DNA of 32,852 bases, taken from contig JAAXHG010000084.1 of the NCBI GenBank assembly GCA_012270995.1, positions 8,225 to 41,076 on the forward strand, given 5' to 3'. The DNA is from Vicinamibacteraceae bacterium (lineage in GTDB: Bacteria; Acidobacteriota; Thermoanaerobaculia; Multivoradales; Multivoraceae). This document shows positions 1 through 9,064 of the stretch, one piece after another. Under the pieces are notes generated by a model. That model did no database searches. It saw nothing but the letters and a program-made list of their open reading frames with translations, and had not been told where the DNA came from. Made by a program: the position numbers and the translations under genes. Positions within the stretch are counted from its first letter, which is position 1, and each line of letters opens with the position of its first letter.

Positions 1-1704
1 CTGACCGTGGTGCCGATGATCGCGGCGATCCTGCTCAGATCGGAGAGCAAGCGCCGGTTCAAGCTGCTCGACCGGATGAACGGCCTCTACGGGAAGACGC
101 TGGGCTTCACGCTCCGCCACCGGTTCATCTTCACGATGGTCATCGGCGCGCTGCTCTACGGTTCCGTGGTGCTGTACAACAACATCGAGCGGAGCTACAA
201 CCAGCCATCCCAGGGCAGGGCGCTGACCGTGTTCGTCGAAACGCCGCGGCAGATGGGAATGGACGAGCGCCTGACTCTCTACGAAGAGGTCTACGCGCTC
301 CTCGATTCCAGGCGCGACGAGTGGGAGATCGTCGACATCGCCCACCAGGTGCGGCGGGGCGGCGGCCGCAGCCGGGGGTACGGCGGCGGCAACCGCTTCG
401 AGATCTATCTCAAGCCGGAAGAGGTTTCGGAGTTGTCCACGGACGAGGTCACGGAGCTCATCCGCGAGGCGATGCCTCGGCGGGTCGGCGTCCTGTTCAA
501 GCTCGCCCGCACCGAGTTCGGACCTCCGGGTTCCGGAAGGTCCGGGATGGACGTGGAACTGATCGGCGACGACGTGGGCACTCTCGAACTCCTGGTGCCG
601 CGGATCACCGAACGGCTGCGTCAGATTCCCATCGTGGGCGACATCGACAACTCGTTCGAAAGCGGCGACGACGAGATCCGGGTGTCGGTGAACCGTGAGC
701 GCGCCCTCCAGGGCGGTCTGTCGAGTCAGGCGGTGGCAATGACCGTAAGTGGCGCGCTCTCCAGCCGTTCGCTGGCGTACTTCAAGACCGCGGAGCGGGA
801 GATCGGCATGGTCATGCAGTACCGGGAGGAGGATCGCGAGACGCTCGACCAGTTGAAGAAGATGCCGGTCCTGGTGGCGGATCCGAACGGCGAGGGCGCC
901 GGCGCGACCTTGCCGATTTCCAGCCTGGCCTCGTTCCGCGTGCAGAGCGGCCCGTCCGAAGTCGAGCGTGAGAACCGCCGCGCCAAGGTGGAGATCGACG
1001 TGACCGCCGCGGGCGGCACGCCGGGCTTCATGCTCCGTCGGCCGGTCCAGATGGCGCTCGCGGACGTACCGCTGCCGCCAGGCTACGAGTGGTCTTTCGG
1101 CAGGAGGTTCATGGAGGCCGAGGAGGACGCATCGCGTGCCGTGCTGGCGATGATCCTGGCCGTGGCGCTGATCTACATGATCATGGCGGCCCTGTTTGAG
1201 GACTTCCTCCAACCGTTCACGATCATGCTGTCGATTCCCTTCGCCTTCATCGGCGTCGGCCTGATCATGTATCTCGCCGGGCAGCCGCGGTCCGACTCCT
1301 CGGACATGGGGCTCCTCATTCTGGCCGGGATCGTGGTGAACAACGCGATCGTCCTGATCGATCACATCAACCGGTTGCGGCGCGAAGGCATCGCCCGCGA
1401 CAAGGCGATCGTCCTCGGCGGCAAGCACCGCCTGCGGCCCATCCTGATGACGGCCGTGACGACGATCCTCGGTCTGTCGCCGATGGTGGCGCCGTTCTTC
1501 CTGCCCCAGGTGTTCGGCCAGCCCGAGGGTCGGGCGGCGTTCTGGGCGCCGGTGGGTCTCGTCATCCTGGGCGGACTCACCACCTCGACTTTCCTGACCC
1601 TGCTTGTGATTCCGACGGTCTATTCCCTGGTCGACGACGTCAAGCTCTTCGTCCAGCGGGTGGTGCGGGCGGCAGTCGCCGTTCCGCGGAGAGAGATGGC
1701 ATGA
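1..1704 (+). CDS. RND efflux permease, C-terminal half (5' end outside the window)
   Basis: This is an inner-membrane, proton-driven resistance-nodulation-division permease that would export substrates with an adaptor and an outer-membrane channel. The frame is open from base 1, and about 567 codons remain of a family usually 1000-1100 residues long, so the N-terminal half lies upstream. What is visible fits the second repeat: a transmembrane segment near window codons 40-60 (RFIFTMVIGALLYG), a long periplasmic porter/docking region, then a cluster of hydrophobic helices from about codon 380. The TM10-type motif GIVVNNAIVLID lies near codons 443-454. Where AcrB has Lys940, this protein has Asn, as does the second permease downstream. 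Its stop overlaps the adaptor start (ATGA, 1701-1704), so the two are translationally coupled. HAE-type substrate export is likely; the substrate cannot be read from sequence. Confidence 0.93.
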   Translation: MTVVPMIAAILLRSESKRRFKLLDRMNGLYGKTLGFTLRHRFIFTMVIGALLYGSVVLYNNIERSYNQPSQGRALTVFVETPRQMGMDERLTLYEEVYALLDSRRDEWEIVDIAHQVRRGGGRSRGYGGGNRFEIYLKPEEVSELSTDEVTELIREAMPRRVGVLFKLARTEFGPPGSGRSGMDVELIGDDVGTLELLVPRITERLRQIPIVGDIDNSFESGDDEIRVSVNRERALQGGLSSQAVAMTVSGALSSRSLAYFKTAEREIGMVMQYREEDRETLDQLKKMPVLVADPNGEGAGATLPISSLASFRVQSGPSEVERENRRAKVEIDVTAAGGTPGFMLRRPVQMALADVPLPPGYEWSFGRRFMEAEEDASRAVLAMILAVALIYMIMAALFEDFLQPFTIMLSIPFAFIGVGLIMYLAGQPRSDSSDMGLLILAGIVVNNAIVLIDHINRLRREGIARDKAIVLGGKHRLRPILMTAVTTILGLSPMVAPFFLPQVFGQPEGRAAFWAPVGLVILGGLTTSTFLTLLVIPTVYSLVDDVKLFVQRVVRAAVAVPRREMA

Positions 1705-3242
1705 AGTTCCAGAGAGGCTTGGGCAAGGCGCGGTCGACCGCCGCCTTCTTGTTGATGGCGGCGGTGGCCGCCGCGGGCATCGGCTGCGGTCAGTCCGACG
1801 CCGATGCGGGCGGGGACAACCCCCGCGCTGGTCAAGGAGGTCCCGGCGGCGGTCCTCCGGGGGGGCCGGGCGGCGGCCGGCCTGGAGGACGCGGCGGTCC
1901 TCCGGGCGCCTTTCCGGGCGTCCCTCCGGACTTCGGCGGTCCCACCGCCGCGATTCCGGTCCGGGTGACGAGCGTCAGTCGCCGAGACATCGCGGACTAC
2001 CTCGAGACGAACGGTTCGCTCGAGGCCGAGAACGAGGTCGACATCGTGGCCCGGACGACCGGTCCGATCGTCGAACTGAACGTCGAGGAGGGCGACTTCG
2101 TCCGGGCGGGTCAGGTGCTGGCCCGCATCGACGCCGCCGAGATCGAGGCGCAGCTCGGCGTTGCCCGCGTCAACCTGGCGGAAGCGGAACTGGCCTGGAA
2201 CCGGGCCCAGGAGTCCTATCGCGAGGAGCTGATCAGCCAGGAGGCCTACGACCTGGCCAGGTCCAACTTCGACGCCGCCGCCGCCCAGATCGTCGGCACC
2301 GAGATCCTGCTTGACTACACCGTGATCCGGGCGCCCTTCGACGGCCTGATCATCGAGCGCGTGATCAAGAACGCCGAGTACGTCTCGACCAACGCGCGAC
2401 TGTTCAGGATCTCCGATTTCGACCCGTTGCTCTGTCCGATTCAGCTCCCCGAGAAGGACCTGCCGCGGCTCAAGCTGGATCAACCCGCCTACCTGACCGT
2501 TGAGGCCTATTCCGGGGTGCGCTTTCCGGCGCGGGTGCTGCGGATCAGCCCGGTCGTCGACCCGGCGACCGGCACGGTCAAGGTCACTCTCGAAGTGCAG
2601 GCCCAGGGCCGCCTGCGGCCCGGCATGTTCGCCAGCGTGTTCGTCGAGACGGACGTTCACGAGAACGCGATCGTCGTGCCGAAGCAGGCTCTGGTCCTGG
2701 AGAGCACCTCCGACACGGTGTACGTAGCGGTGGACGACGGAGAGGGCGGCACGGTCGCCCAGCGCCGTGAACTCGAACTCGGCTACGAGGAGAGCGACAG
2801 CCTGGAGGTGCTTTCCGGGCTCCGCGAGGGGGAGGACGTGGTGATCGTCGGTCAGGACGGCCTCTCCGACCAGACGCCGATCTCGATAGATGAGCGAGAG
2901 GGGCCGGCCGCGGCGCGAGCGATGTTCACCGCGGTTCCGGCCGCGGACGCCGAGCGGCCGGCCCAGGTCGGGGCCGGTCAAGCGGCGCCGGCTGATGGCG
3001 CGGCGCCGGCGGCCGGGCAGGCCGCGCCCCAGCCGCGGCGGCCGGACGGGCCCGGGTCCGGCCCGCCGGGAGGGTTCGATCCCGGTCAGTTGACGCCCGA
3101 ACGGATCGAGATGATGCGAACGCGGATGAGGGAATTCGGAATGACCGACGAGCAGATCGACCAGAGGATCGAGGCGATGAAGAGCGGCGAGGCGCCGCCG
3201 GGCCGCCCTCCCGGCCGCCCGCCGGCTCGGCCGCCGGGTTGA
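1701..3242 (+). CDS. RND efflux periplasmic adaptor (membrane-fusion protein), possible lipoprotein
   Basis: This adaptor would link an RND permease to an outer-membrane channel. An N-terminal hydrophobic segment ends at Cys29 in GIGC, a weak lipobox, so lipid anchoring is possible. Residues about 35-75 form a Gly/Pro-rich linker. The HlyD/AcrA core follows: an N-terminal lipoyl half (VDIVARTTGPIVELNVEEGD), a short alpha-hairpin, the second lipoyl half (YTVIRAPFDGLI) and beta-barrel/membrane-proximal domains containing DPATGTVKVTLEV and LRPGMFASV. After about residue 395 there is an unusual tail of roughly 115 residues. It is Ala/Pro/Gly-rich, contains a predicted charged helix (LTPERIEMMRTRMREFG) and ends in Arg-Pro-Pro-Gly-like repeats. 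The 513-residue length exceeds the usual 350-420. The gene overlaps the upstream permease and lies 35 bp before the second one. Confidence 0.93.
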   Translation: MKFQRGLGKARSTAAFLLMAAVAAAGIGCGQSDADAGGDNPRAGQGGPGGGPPGGPGGGRPGGRGGPPGAFPGVPPDFGGPTAAIPVRVTSVSRRDIADYLETNGSLEAENEVDIVARTTGPIVELNVEEGDFVRAGQVLARIDAAEIEAQLGVARVNLAEAELAWNRAQESYREELISQEAYDLARSNFDAAAAQIVGTEILLDYTVIRAPFDGLIIERVIKNAEYVSTNARLFRISDFDPLLCPIQLPEKDLPRLKLDQPAYLTVEAYSGVRFPARVLRISPVVDPATGTVKVTLEVQAQGRLRPGMFASVFVETDVHENAIVVPKQALVLESTSDTVYVAVDDGEGGTVAQRRELELGYEESDSLEVLSGLREGEDVVIVGQDGLSDQTPISIDEREGPAAARAMFTAVPAADAERPAQVGAGQAAPADGAAPAAGQAAPQPRRPDGPGSGPPGGFDPGQLTPERIEMMRTRMREFGMTDEQIDQRIEAMKSGEAPPGRPPGRPPARPPG

Positions 3243-3277
3243 TCGGCAGCCGCGACTTCTGACCGGCTAATCACGAG

Positions 3278-6200
3278 ATGCGTGTTGTTTCCTTCGCCAC
3301 CCGGCGACCGGTCACGGTGTTCATCTTCGCCGTGGCGGCGGTGGTCTTCGGCGCCGTCGCCTTCCGCGATCTCGCGGTCGATCTGCTGCCGGACATCACG
3401 TATCCGTCACTCACCGTTCAGACGCGGTACGAGGGCGCGGCGCCGGTCGAGATGGAGACCCTGATCACGCGGCCGGTGGAGGACGCGGTCGGCGTGGTCA
3501 ACGGCGTCAACCGGGTCATCTCCAGTTCCCGGGCGGATGTCAGCGAAGTCACCCTGGAGTTCTCCTGGGGCACGAACATGGACTTCGCGTCGCTCGACGT
3601 GCGCGAGCGACTGGATCAGGTTCGGTTGCCGGTCCAGGCCGAACGGCCGGTGCTGCTGCGCTACGACCCCTCGCTCGATCCGATCCTGCGGATGGGTCTC
3701 GCGGGCGGCGGCAGCGACCTGATCGCGCTGCGCCTGCTGGCCGAGGAGGACCTGAAACGGAAGCTCGAGCGCCTCGAAGGAGTGGCGGCGGTCGTCGTCA
3801 GCGGCGGCCTGGAGGAGGAGATCCAGGTCGAGATCGACGAGCGGCGTCTGACCAGTCTCGGGCTGACGATGGACCAGGTGATGACCCGTCTGGGGCAGGA
3901 GAACGTGAACCTGACCGGCGGCCGGCTGCGCGACGGTCAGACGGACTACCTGGTGCGAACGATCAACGAGCTGCTGCGTCCGGAGGAGATACGGGAGATC
4001 GTGATCGACAGCGCACAGGGCGCGATCGTTCGCCTCGAGGACATCGCCCGCGTCTACCAGGGCGCAAGGGAACGCGAGGTGATCACCCGGATCGACGGCC
4101 GGGAGGCCGTCGAAATCGCGGTCTACAAGGAGGGCGGCACGAACACCGTGACGGTCGCGACCGCCGTGCTCGAGCGGGTGGAGGAGCTCGAGGAGGAGCT
4201 CAGGCAGGTCGATCCGCAGCTCGAGCTGACGGTCCTCACCGACCAGTCGCGCTACATCCGCGACTCCGTGTCGGCCGTGATCGAGACCGCCCTGATCGGC
4301 GGTGCGCTTGCGATCGTCGTCCTCTTCCTGTTCCTGCGGAGTGCGCCGAAGACGTTGATCATCGGGATCTCGATCCCGGTCTCGGTCGTGGCGACGTTCT
4401 TCCTGATGTACGTCGCCGGCGTGTCGCTCAACATCATGTCGCTCGGCGGCCTCACTCTGGGAATCGGTCTCCTGCTGGACAACTCGATCGTCGTCCTGGA
4501 AGCGATCCAGCGACGCCGCGACCAGGGACTGGGCGTCGTCGAGGCGGCCCGGGCCGGCGCCTCCGAAGTCGGGCGGGCGGTGATCGCGAGCACGATCACG
4601 ACGGTATGCGTGTTCGTGCCGATCGTGTTCGTCGAGGGCGTCGCCGGCCAGATGTTCGGCGATCAGGCCCTGACCGTGACGTTTTCCCTGCTGGTGTCGC
4701 TGGGGGTCGCGCTGACCGTGATCCCGATGCTCGCCTCCCGGAAGTTCTTCGCTCCCGGGGCGCCGGTCGAGAAGGTCCGCAGCGTCGGGCGCTCCAACCC
4801 CGTGACGCGTGCTCTTTCGACCTTCTTCGACGCAATTGGCGTAGGCGTCGCGCTGGCGGTCAAGACCATCTTCCGCGGTGTCTCCACCGTGATGTCGGTG
4901 CTGCTGCGGCCCGTGCTTGCGGCGTTTGACGCCTTGCTCCGGGGCGTTACCGCCGTCTACGCCCGGATTCTCCGCGGAGCCCTTCAACACCCCGTGCTGG
5001 TCGTCCTGGCGGCCGTCGTGCTGCTCGCGGGGAGCGTCCAGCTCATCGACTCGCTGGGCAGCGAACTGGTGCCGGAGCTGATCCAGGGCGAGTTCTACGT
5101 CGATGCCGAACTGGCGCCGGGAAGCCGCCTGGAGGTGACGGACCGGCGCCTGGGGGCGGTTGACAGGTTCGTGCGGGAACAATTGAAGGACGACGTGCAG
5201 TCGGTCTACACGGTGGTGGGCACCTCGAACGAACAGGGGGGCGCCGCGGGAGAAAGGCGCGAGAACATCGGCCAGGTCAACGTGCGATTGAATCCGCCGA
5301 TCGACGTGGAGCGCGAGGAGCTGGTGATGAGCCGGATCCGGAACTGGATCGACGAGGACAACTCCTCCTTCGGCGGTCAGACGCCCGCGGTCGCGGGTGC
5401 GGCCTCGGCGCCCTCCGGCTCCGGGTTCGAGCCTGGGTCGGTGGTCGCCGACCACTCGCTGAAGTACCGGTTCGGCCGGCCGACGTACTTCAGCTTCCGG
5501 AGCCCGGTCGAGGTGCAGATCCGTGGCCACAACCTGGCGCTGCTGGAGAGACTGGCGGATCAGGTGGTCTCCCGAATGCGCGAGGTCGAGGGTCTCGTGG
5601 ACGTCAAGTCTTCGACGGAAGGCGGCAACCCGGAACTGCAGATCATCTTCGACCGGGAGCGGCTGTCGACGTTGAACTACACGGTCGCCCAGCTTGGCGC
5701 CGTCATCCGTTCCAAGGTGCAGGGCGACATCGCAACGGACATCGTGCGGGAGGACCGCAACATCGAGGTGAGGCTGCGGACCGACGAGGGCTACCGCGAC
5801 TCGGTGCGCGACCTGCGCAACCTGAACATCCGCCAGAGCGGCGCCGTGCCGCTGCCGCTGTCGGCGGTCGCCGACGTCATCGAGACGGAGGGACCCGCCG
5901 AGATCCGCCGCAGCGACGGCACGCGGGTGGCGCAGATCGAGGCGAACATCGTGGGCCGCGACCTGGGCGGGGCCTCCGACGACATCCAGGCGATCCTCGA
6001 CTCGACTCGGTTCCCGGTCGGTTTCGATTACTCGATCGGCGGTCAACGCCAGGAGATGGAACACTCCTTCGACAGCATGAGGCTGGCGATCCTGCTGGCC
6101 GTGTTCATGGTCTACCTGGTCATGGCCTCGCAGTTCGAATCGCTGCTGCACCCCTTCGTCATCCTCTTCGCGGTGCCGTTCTCGATCATTGGCGCGATCG

Positions 6201-6598
6201 GCATCCTGTACTTGACGCGGACGCCCGTGAGCATCGTCGTCCTGATCGGCGGCATCCTCCTGGCCGGGATCGTGGTGAACAACGCGATCATCCTGATCGA
6301 CTACACGAATCGGCTGCGCCGGGCCGGCAAGGCCAAGGTGGAGGCGCTGCGCGAGGCCTGTCTGGTGCGGCTGCGACCGATCCTGATGACGACCTCGACC
6401 ACCGTGCTGGGCCTGCTGCCGATGGCGCTGGGCCTGGGGGAGGGGGCGGAGCTCAGGACGCCGATGGCTCTGACCGTTGTCGGCGGGCTGCTGACTTCGA
6501 CGCTGCTCACGCTGATCGTGATTCCCGCGCTCTATCTGCTGCTGGACTTCCGCAAGCGCGACGCCGACCCCGGGGCCGTCGCCGAAGCTGCTACGTAG
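3278..6598 (+). CDS. RND efflux permease, full length (HAE1/AcrB-like)
   Basis: This complete 1106-residue inner-membrane RND transporter probably forms proton-driven trimers that export hydrophobic or amphiphilic compounds through the adjacent adaptor. It starts MRVVSFATRRPVTVFIFAVA, the usual cytoplasmic end plus TM1. A porter region with NGVNRVISSSRADVSEV follows, then a TM2-6 block with GIGLLLDNSIVVLE. A long linker of about 80 residues precedes the second TM7-periplasmic-TM8-12 repeat. The TM4 acidic pair of AcrB (Asp407-Asp408) appears as Asp401-Asn402, and the TM10 Lys is replaced by Asn (GIVVNNAIILID, about 998-1009). The same NN motif occurs in the upstream permease, so the two may act as a heteromer or as alternative pumps. 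The ATG lies 35 bp after the adaptor stop; the three genes are probably one operon. Confidence 0.95.
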   Translation: MRVVSFATRRPVTVFIFAVAAVVFGAVAFRDLAVDLLPDITYPSLTVQTRYEGAAPVEMETLITRPVEDAVGVVNGVNRVISSSRADVSEVTLEFSWGTNMDFASLDVRERLDQVRLPVQAERPVLLRYDPSLDPILRMGLAGGGSDLIALRLLAEEDLKRKLERLEGVAAVVVSGGLEEEIQVEIDERRLTSLGLTMDQVMTRLGQENVNLTGGRLRDGQTDYLVRTINELLRPEEIREIVIDSAQGAIVRLEDIARVYQGAREREVITRIDGREAVEIAVYKEGGTNTVTVATAVLERVEELEEELRQVDPQLELTVLTDQSRYIRDSVSAVIETALIGGALAIVVLFLFLRSAPKTLIIGISIPVSVVATFFLMYVAGVSLNIMSLGGLTLGIGLLLDNSIVVLEAIQRRRDQGLGVVEAARAGASEVGRAVIASTITTVCVFVPIVFVEGVAGQMFGDQALTVTFSLLVSLGVALTVIPMLASRKFFAPGAPVEKVRSVGRSNPVTRALSTFFDAIGVGVALAVKTIFRGVSTVMSVLLRPVLAAFDALLRGVTAVYARILRGALQHPVLVVLAAVVLLAGSVQLIDSLGSELVPELIQGEFYVDAELAPGSRLEVTDRRLGAVDRFVREQLKDDVQSVYTVVGTSNEQGGAAGERRENIGQVNVRLNPPIDVEREELVMSRIRNWIDEDNSSFGGQTPAVAGAASAPSGSGFEPGSVVADHSLKYRFGRPTYFSFRSPVEVQIRGHNLALLERLADQVVSRMREVEGLVDVKSSTEGGNPELQIIFDRERLSTLNYTVAQLGAVIRSKVQGDIATDIVREDRNIEVRLRTDEGYRDSVRDLRNLNIRQSGAVPLPLSAVADVIETEGPAEIRRSDGTRVAQIEANIVGRDLGGASDDIQAILDSTRFPVGFDYSIGGQRQEMEHSFDSMRLAILLAVFMVYLVMASQFESLLHPFVILFAVPFSIIGAIGILYLTRTPVSIVVLIGGILLAGIVVNNAIILIDYTNRLRRAGKAKVEALREACLVRLRPILMTTSTTVLGLLPMALGLGEGAELRTPMALTVVGGLLTSTLLTLIVIPALYLLLDFRKRDADPGAVAEAAT

Positions 6599-6614
6599 GC
6601 CGCTGCGGACTGGA

Positions 6615-6632
6615 CTCCGTCGGTAGACGGAG
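6615..6632. terminator. Hairpin between convergent genes, candidate bidirectional terminator
   Basis: CTCCGTC, the tetraloop GGTA, then GACGGAG form a perfect 7-bp stem in the 38-bp gap between the RND permease stop (6598) and the stop of the opposite-strand haem protein (6637). No T-run follows on either strand, so it may be a weak terminator or an mRNA 3'-end stabiliser. Confidence 0.5.
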
Positions 6633-6636
6633 CGTG

Positions 6637-8937
6637 CTAGGGGAAGGCCTCTGCGAGTTCGGGGGCAGTCCAGGGGGCTACGCGATCGCCTGTTCGCTGG
6701 CGGACGCTGGTGACGAGTTCGGGCGGGACCGGATCGGCGGTGTTGCCCCAGCTTCGTCGGACGTAGGTGAGGAGGGCGGCGATGGCGGCGTCGGGGAGCC
6801 GGGGGTCGGCGGCGAAGCCGGGCATCAGGTCGTCCCAGATTTCGCCGTGGACTTCGATCGGGCCTTCGATTCCCTGGAGGACGAGGGCGACCAGGCGCTC
6901 CGGGGAGCCGAGGACCCATGGGGAGCGCACGAGGCTCGGACCCAAACCCTCCTGGCCCCGGCCGTCGTTGTTGTGGCAGGAGCGGCAGGCACGGTAGTGC
7001 CGGCGGCCGCGGTTGAACTGGGTGGCTTCGGCGGCGGTCAGGGCAGGGGCCGCTGCCGGTGTATCCGGGGGTTCGCCGGTGGTGGTTCCGGCCAGACTCG
7101 CGGCGAGGGCGACCTGGCGGTGGAAGGGGTCATCCGGCTGCGCAGCGACGCGTTCGGCGAGGACGTTCCTCGCCCAGGTCGACTGCCGGGCCATGGCGCC
7201 GACGGTCAGGAGTGCCTGGATGCGTACCTGGGGTGAGGAGGAGTCGAGCAGTTCGGCGATTGCGGCCTCGCCGGTGGCGCTTCCTGCCAGCGTTTGCTCG
7301 CCGGCGCGCAAGCCGTGGACGACGAGCCAGGGATTCCGGGCCCGGAGGGCCTTCTGTACGGTGGCGTCATCCAGCTCGCCGCGGCCGTGGAGCGTCCACA
7401 GGGCGTGGATCCGGGAGAGTCGGTCCTCGCCGGAGCGGGCAAGCTCGCGCAGGGCGTCGCGGCCCGCGTCGTCGAGTTCGTCCTCGACCAGCAGCTGCTG
7501 GGCCGTGTCGCGCTGCCAGCCGTTCGCGTGAGAGAGGGCTGCGATCCGGTGGGCCGCGGTGGCAAGACGCGGCGCCTCGCGACGGACGGGGGCGGGGTTC
7601 CCGGTATCCCCTTCCCAGACCACGCGGTAGATCCGACCCATGCCGATGGGGCGGTCGAGCCCGTGCTCCAGAATGTACTCACGCAGATAGGTAGTCACGT
7701 ACCGCACGTGCTGGAGGATGCCGCGGTACATGTCGATCACGTAGAGCGCGCCATCCGGACCGACTCTCGCATCGACCGGCCGGAAGCGCTCGTCGGTCGA
7801 GGCCAGGAACTCGCGCTCGACCCAGTCCGGGTCACCGTAGCGACGGTGCTCGGCGACGAGGGTCGGGATGCCGTCGTCCACCGGACCGGGAGCGAGATCG
7901 AAGTGGGCGACCACGTTGCCGGCGGGTTCCGGCACGAAGACGTCGCCGCGGAAGGTGGCGGGAAACTGGTCGCCCCGATAGACCACGACACCGCTGACCG
8001 AGGTCGTGACCGCTAGCCGGCCGTCGTCGCGGAGCATGCCGTTCACGTAGCCGCGGTTGATGCCGGGATTCACCCGGATCGAGTGGACTGCCTCGTCGCG
8101 GACGAGTCGTTCGCTGGCGCCGATGCCGCCGTTTCTCGGCTGGTGCTCCGGGTCGGCGAGAGCGTAGTCGGCCGGGATCAGGTCGGCGAACAGGTAGCGG
8201 GAGTTCGTGTTGTAGTAGAGGCGGCCGACATCGTCCTGGGCGATGCCCCACTGGCCTCGGAACAGGGTCGGGTCGACCTCGATCGACACGTCCTCAGCGC
8301 TCCGGCGCAGCCGGAAGCGCCGGTCGGACTTGGCGTTGTAGATCCAGTTGTCGAGGCCCCACAGGAGTCCGTTCTCCGTGTGCTCAAGCAGGTCGGGGTC
8401 CGGGTCGCCGTAGTCGAGCAGGCGCTCCCGGCTGCCGCATCGGGGCAGTTCGTCGTCGGCGTTTTCGCTCCGGCACAGCCAGAGGTTCGGCGGTTCGCCG
8501 ATCAGGATGCCGCCCGATACGGCAGCGATCGCCCGCGGGCTGACCAGACCGTCCAGGTAGACGCCGTGGCGGTCCATCGCGCCGTCCGCGTCCGTATCCT
8601 CCAGGACGACGACCCGGCCGACCGGCTCCTGCTCGCCGATGCCGTCCACGTTCGGCATGAAGCCGCGCATCTCGACGACGTAGAGGAGTCCCCGTTCGTC
8701 CCAGGCCATCGCCACCGGGTCCTCGACCAGGGGCTCCGCGGCGACCAGCTCGACGCGAAAGCCGGGGGCGACGCGCAGGGTCGCCATCGCTTCCTCAGGG
8801 GCCAGGGGAGGAGCCTCCGGTACCTCGAGCCCGCGCCAGACCTGTTCCATTACGTGGCCTTCGCGGTCGCCTCGCTGGGCCGTCAGGGACGCCGCGCACA
8901 GGGCGAGCGCGATGAAGGGAGTTACTCGCCAGCGCAT
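6637..8937 (-). CDS. Secreted propeller/HEAT/cytochrome c protein (PVC-type membrane-bound dehydrogenase family)
   Basis: This 766-residue exported protein resembles the family named putative membrane-bound dehydrogenase domain, in which a sugar-dehydrogenase-like beta-propeller is joined to a cytochrome c. A short N-terminal signal (about 1-20, ending SLTAQ) comes first. A propeller follows at roughly residues 45-430 (PGFRVELVAAEPLVEDPVAM, LLYVVEMRGFM, DGALYVIDMYRG). An Arg/Leu/Ala-rich HEAT-like helical region covers about 460-620. A C-terminal cytochrome c carries CRSCH at 651-655, with Met705 in LMPGF as the probable axial ligand. It probably passes electrons from an oxidised substrate to a respiratory acceptor in the periplasm; the substrate is unknown. 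There is no obvious Shine-Dalgarno sequence, and a TAGGCT hexamer lies 9 nt before the ATG. It is monocistronic, convergent with the efflux operon and divergent from the Nramp-like gene. Confidence 0.88.
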   Translation of the reverse strand: MRWRVTPFIALALCAASLTAQRGDREGHVMEQVWRGLEVPEAPPLAPEEAMATLRVAPGFRVELVAAEPLVEDPVAMAWDERGLLYVVEMRGFMPNVDGIGEQEPVGRVVVLEDTDADGAMDRHGVYLDGLVSPRAIAAVSGGILIGEPPNLWLCRSENADDELPRCGSRERLLDYGDPDPDLLEHTENGLLWGLDNWIYNAKSDRRFRLRRSAEDVSIEVDPTLFRGQWGIAQDDVGRLYYNTNSRYLFADLIPADYALADPEHQPRNGGIGASERLVRDEAVHSIRVNPGINRGYVNGMLRDDGRLAVTTSVSGVVVYRGDQFPATFRGDVFVPEPAGNVVAHFDLAPGPVDDGIPTLVAEHRRYGDPDWVEREFLASTDERFRPVDARVGPDGALYVIDMYRGILQHVRYVTTYLREYILEHGLDRPIGMGRIYRVVWEGDTGNPAPVRREAPRLATAAHRIAALSHANGWQRDTAQQLLVEDELDDAGRDALRELARSGEDRLSRIHALWTLHGRGELDDATVQKALRARNPWLVVHGLRAGEQTLAGSATGEAAIAELLDSSSPQVRIQALLTVGAMARQSTWARNVLAERVAAQPDDPFHRQVALAASLAGTTTGEPPDTPAAAPALTAAEATQFNRGRRHYRACRSCHNNDGRGQEGLGPSLVRSPWVLGSPERLVALVLQGIEGPIEVHGEIWDDLMPGFAADPRLPDAAIAALLTYVRRSWGNTADPVPPELVTSVRQRTGDRVAPWTAPELAEAFP

Positions 8938-8946
8938 CGCGGTGCT

Positions 8947-8952
8947 AGCCTA
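8947..8952 (-). promoter_or_regulatory. Candidate -10 box for the haem protein gene
   Basis: On the minus strand TAGGCT lies 9 nt before the ATG at 8937, with no Shine-Dalgarno sequence between them. It fits the TAnnnT pattern seen before other first genes here but is one of the weaker cases. The rest of the 127-bp divergent gap (8938-9064) shows only repeated CTAGCC words and no clear operator. Confidence 0.3.
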
Positions 8953-9064
8953 GGAGCGTGCGCCGGGGAACGCAACGCAGTGAGTTCGCCGGCGGAAGGT
9001 TCTGGCTAGGTGGGGGCTGGGGCCAAACACGGCGTCTGCGACGCGTTTGGCGGCGCTAGCCCAC

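Noticed and set aside
3407..6919. A 1170-codon open frame on the minus strand opposite the RND permease
   Set aside because: Its product is rich in Arg, His, Asp, Gln and Pro with no domain, typical of antisense frames in GC-rich DNA. The plus strand encodes a full, recognisable RND permease.
6634..7236. Plus-strand frames antisense to the haem protein
   Set aside because: Low-complexity Gly/Ala/Val and Arg composition. The opposite strand holds a coherent propeller-cytochrome protein with CxxCH.
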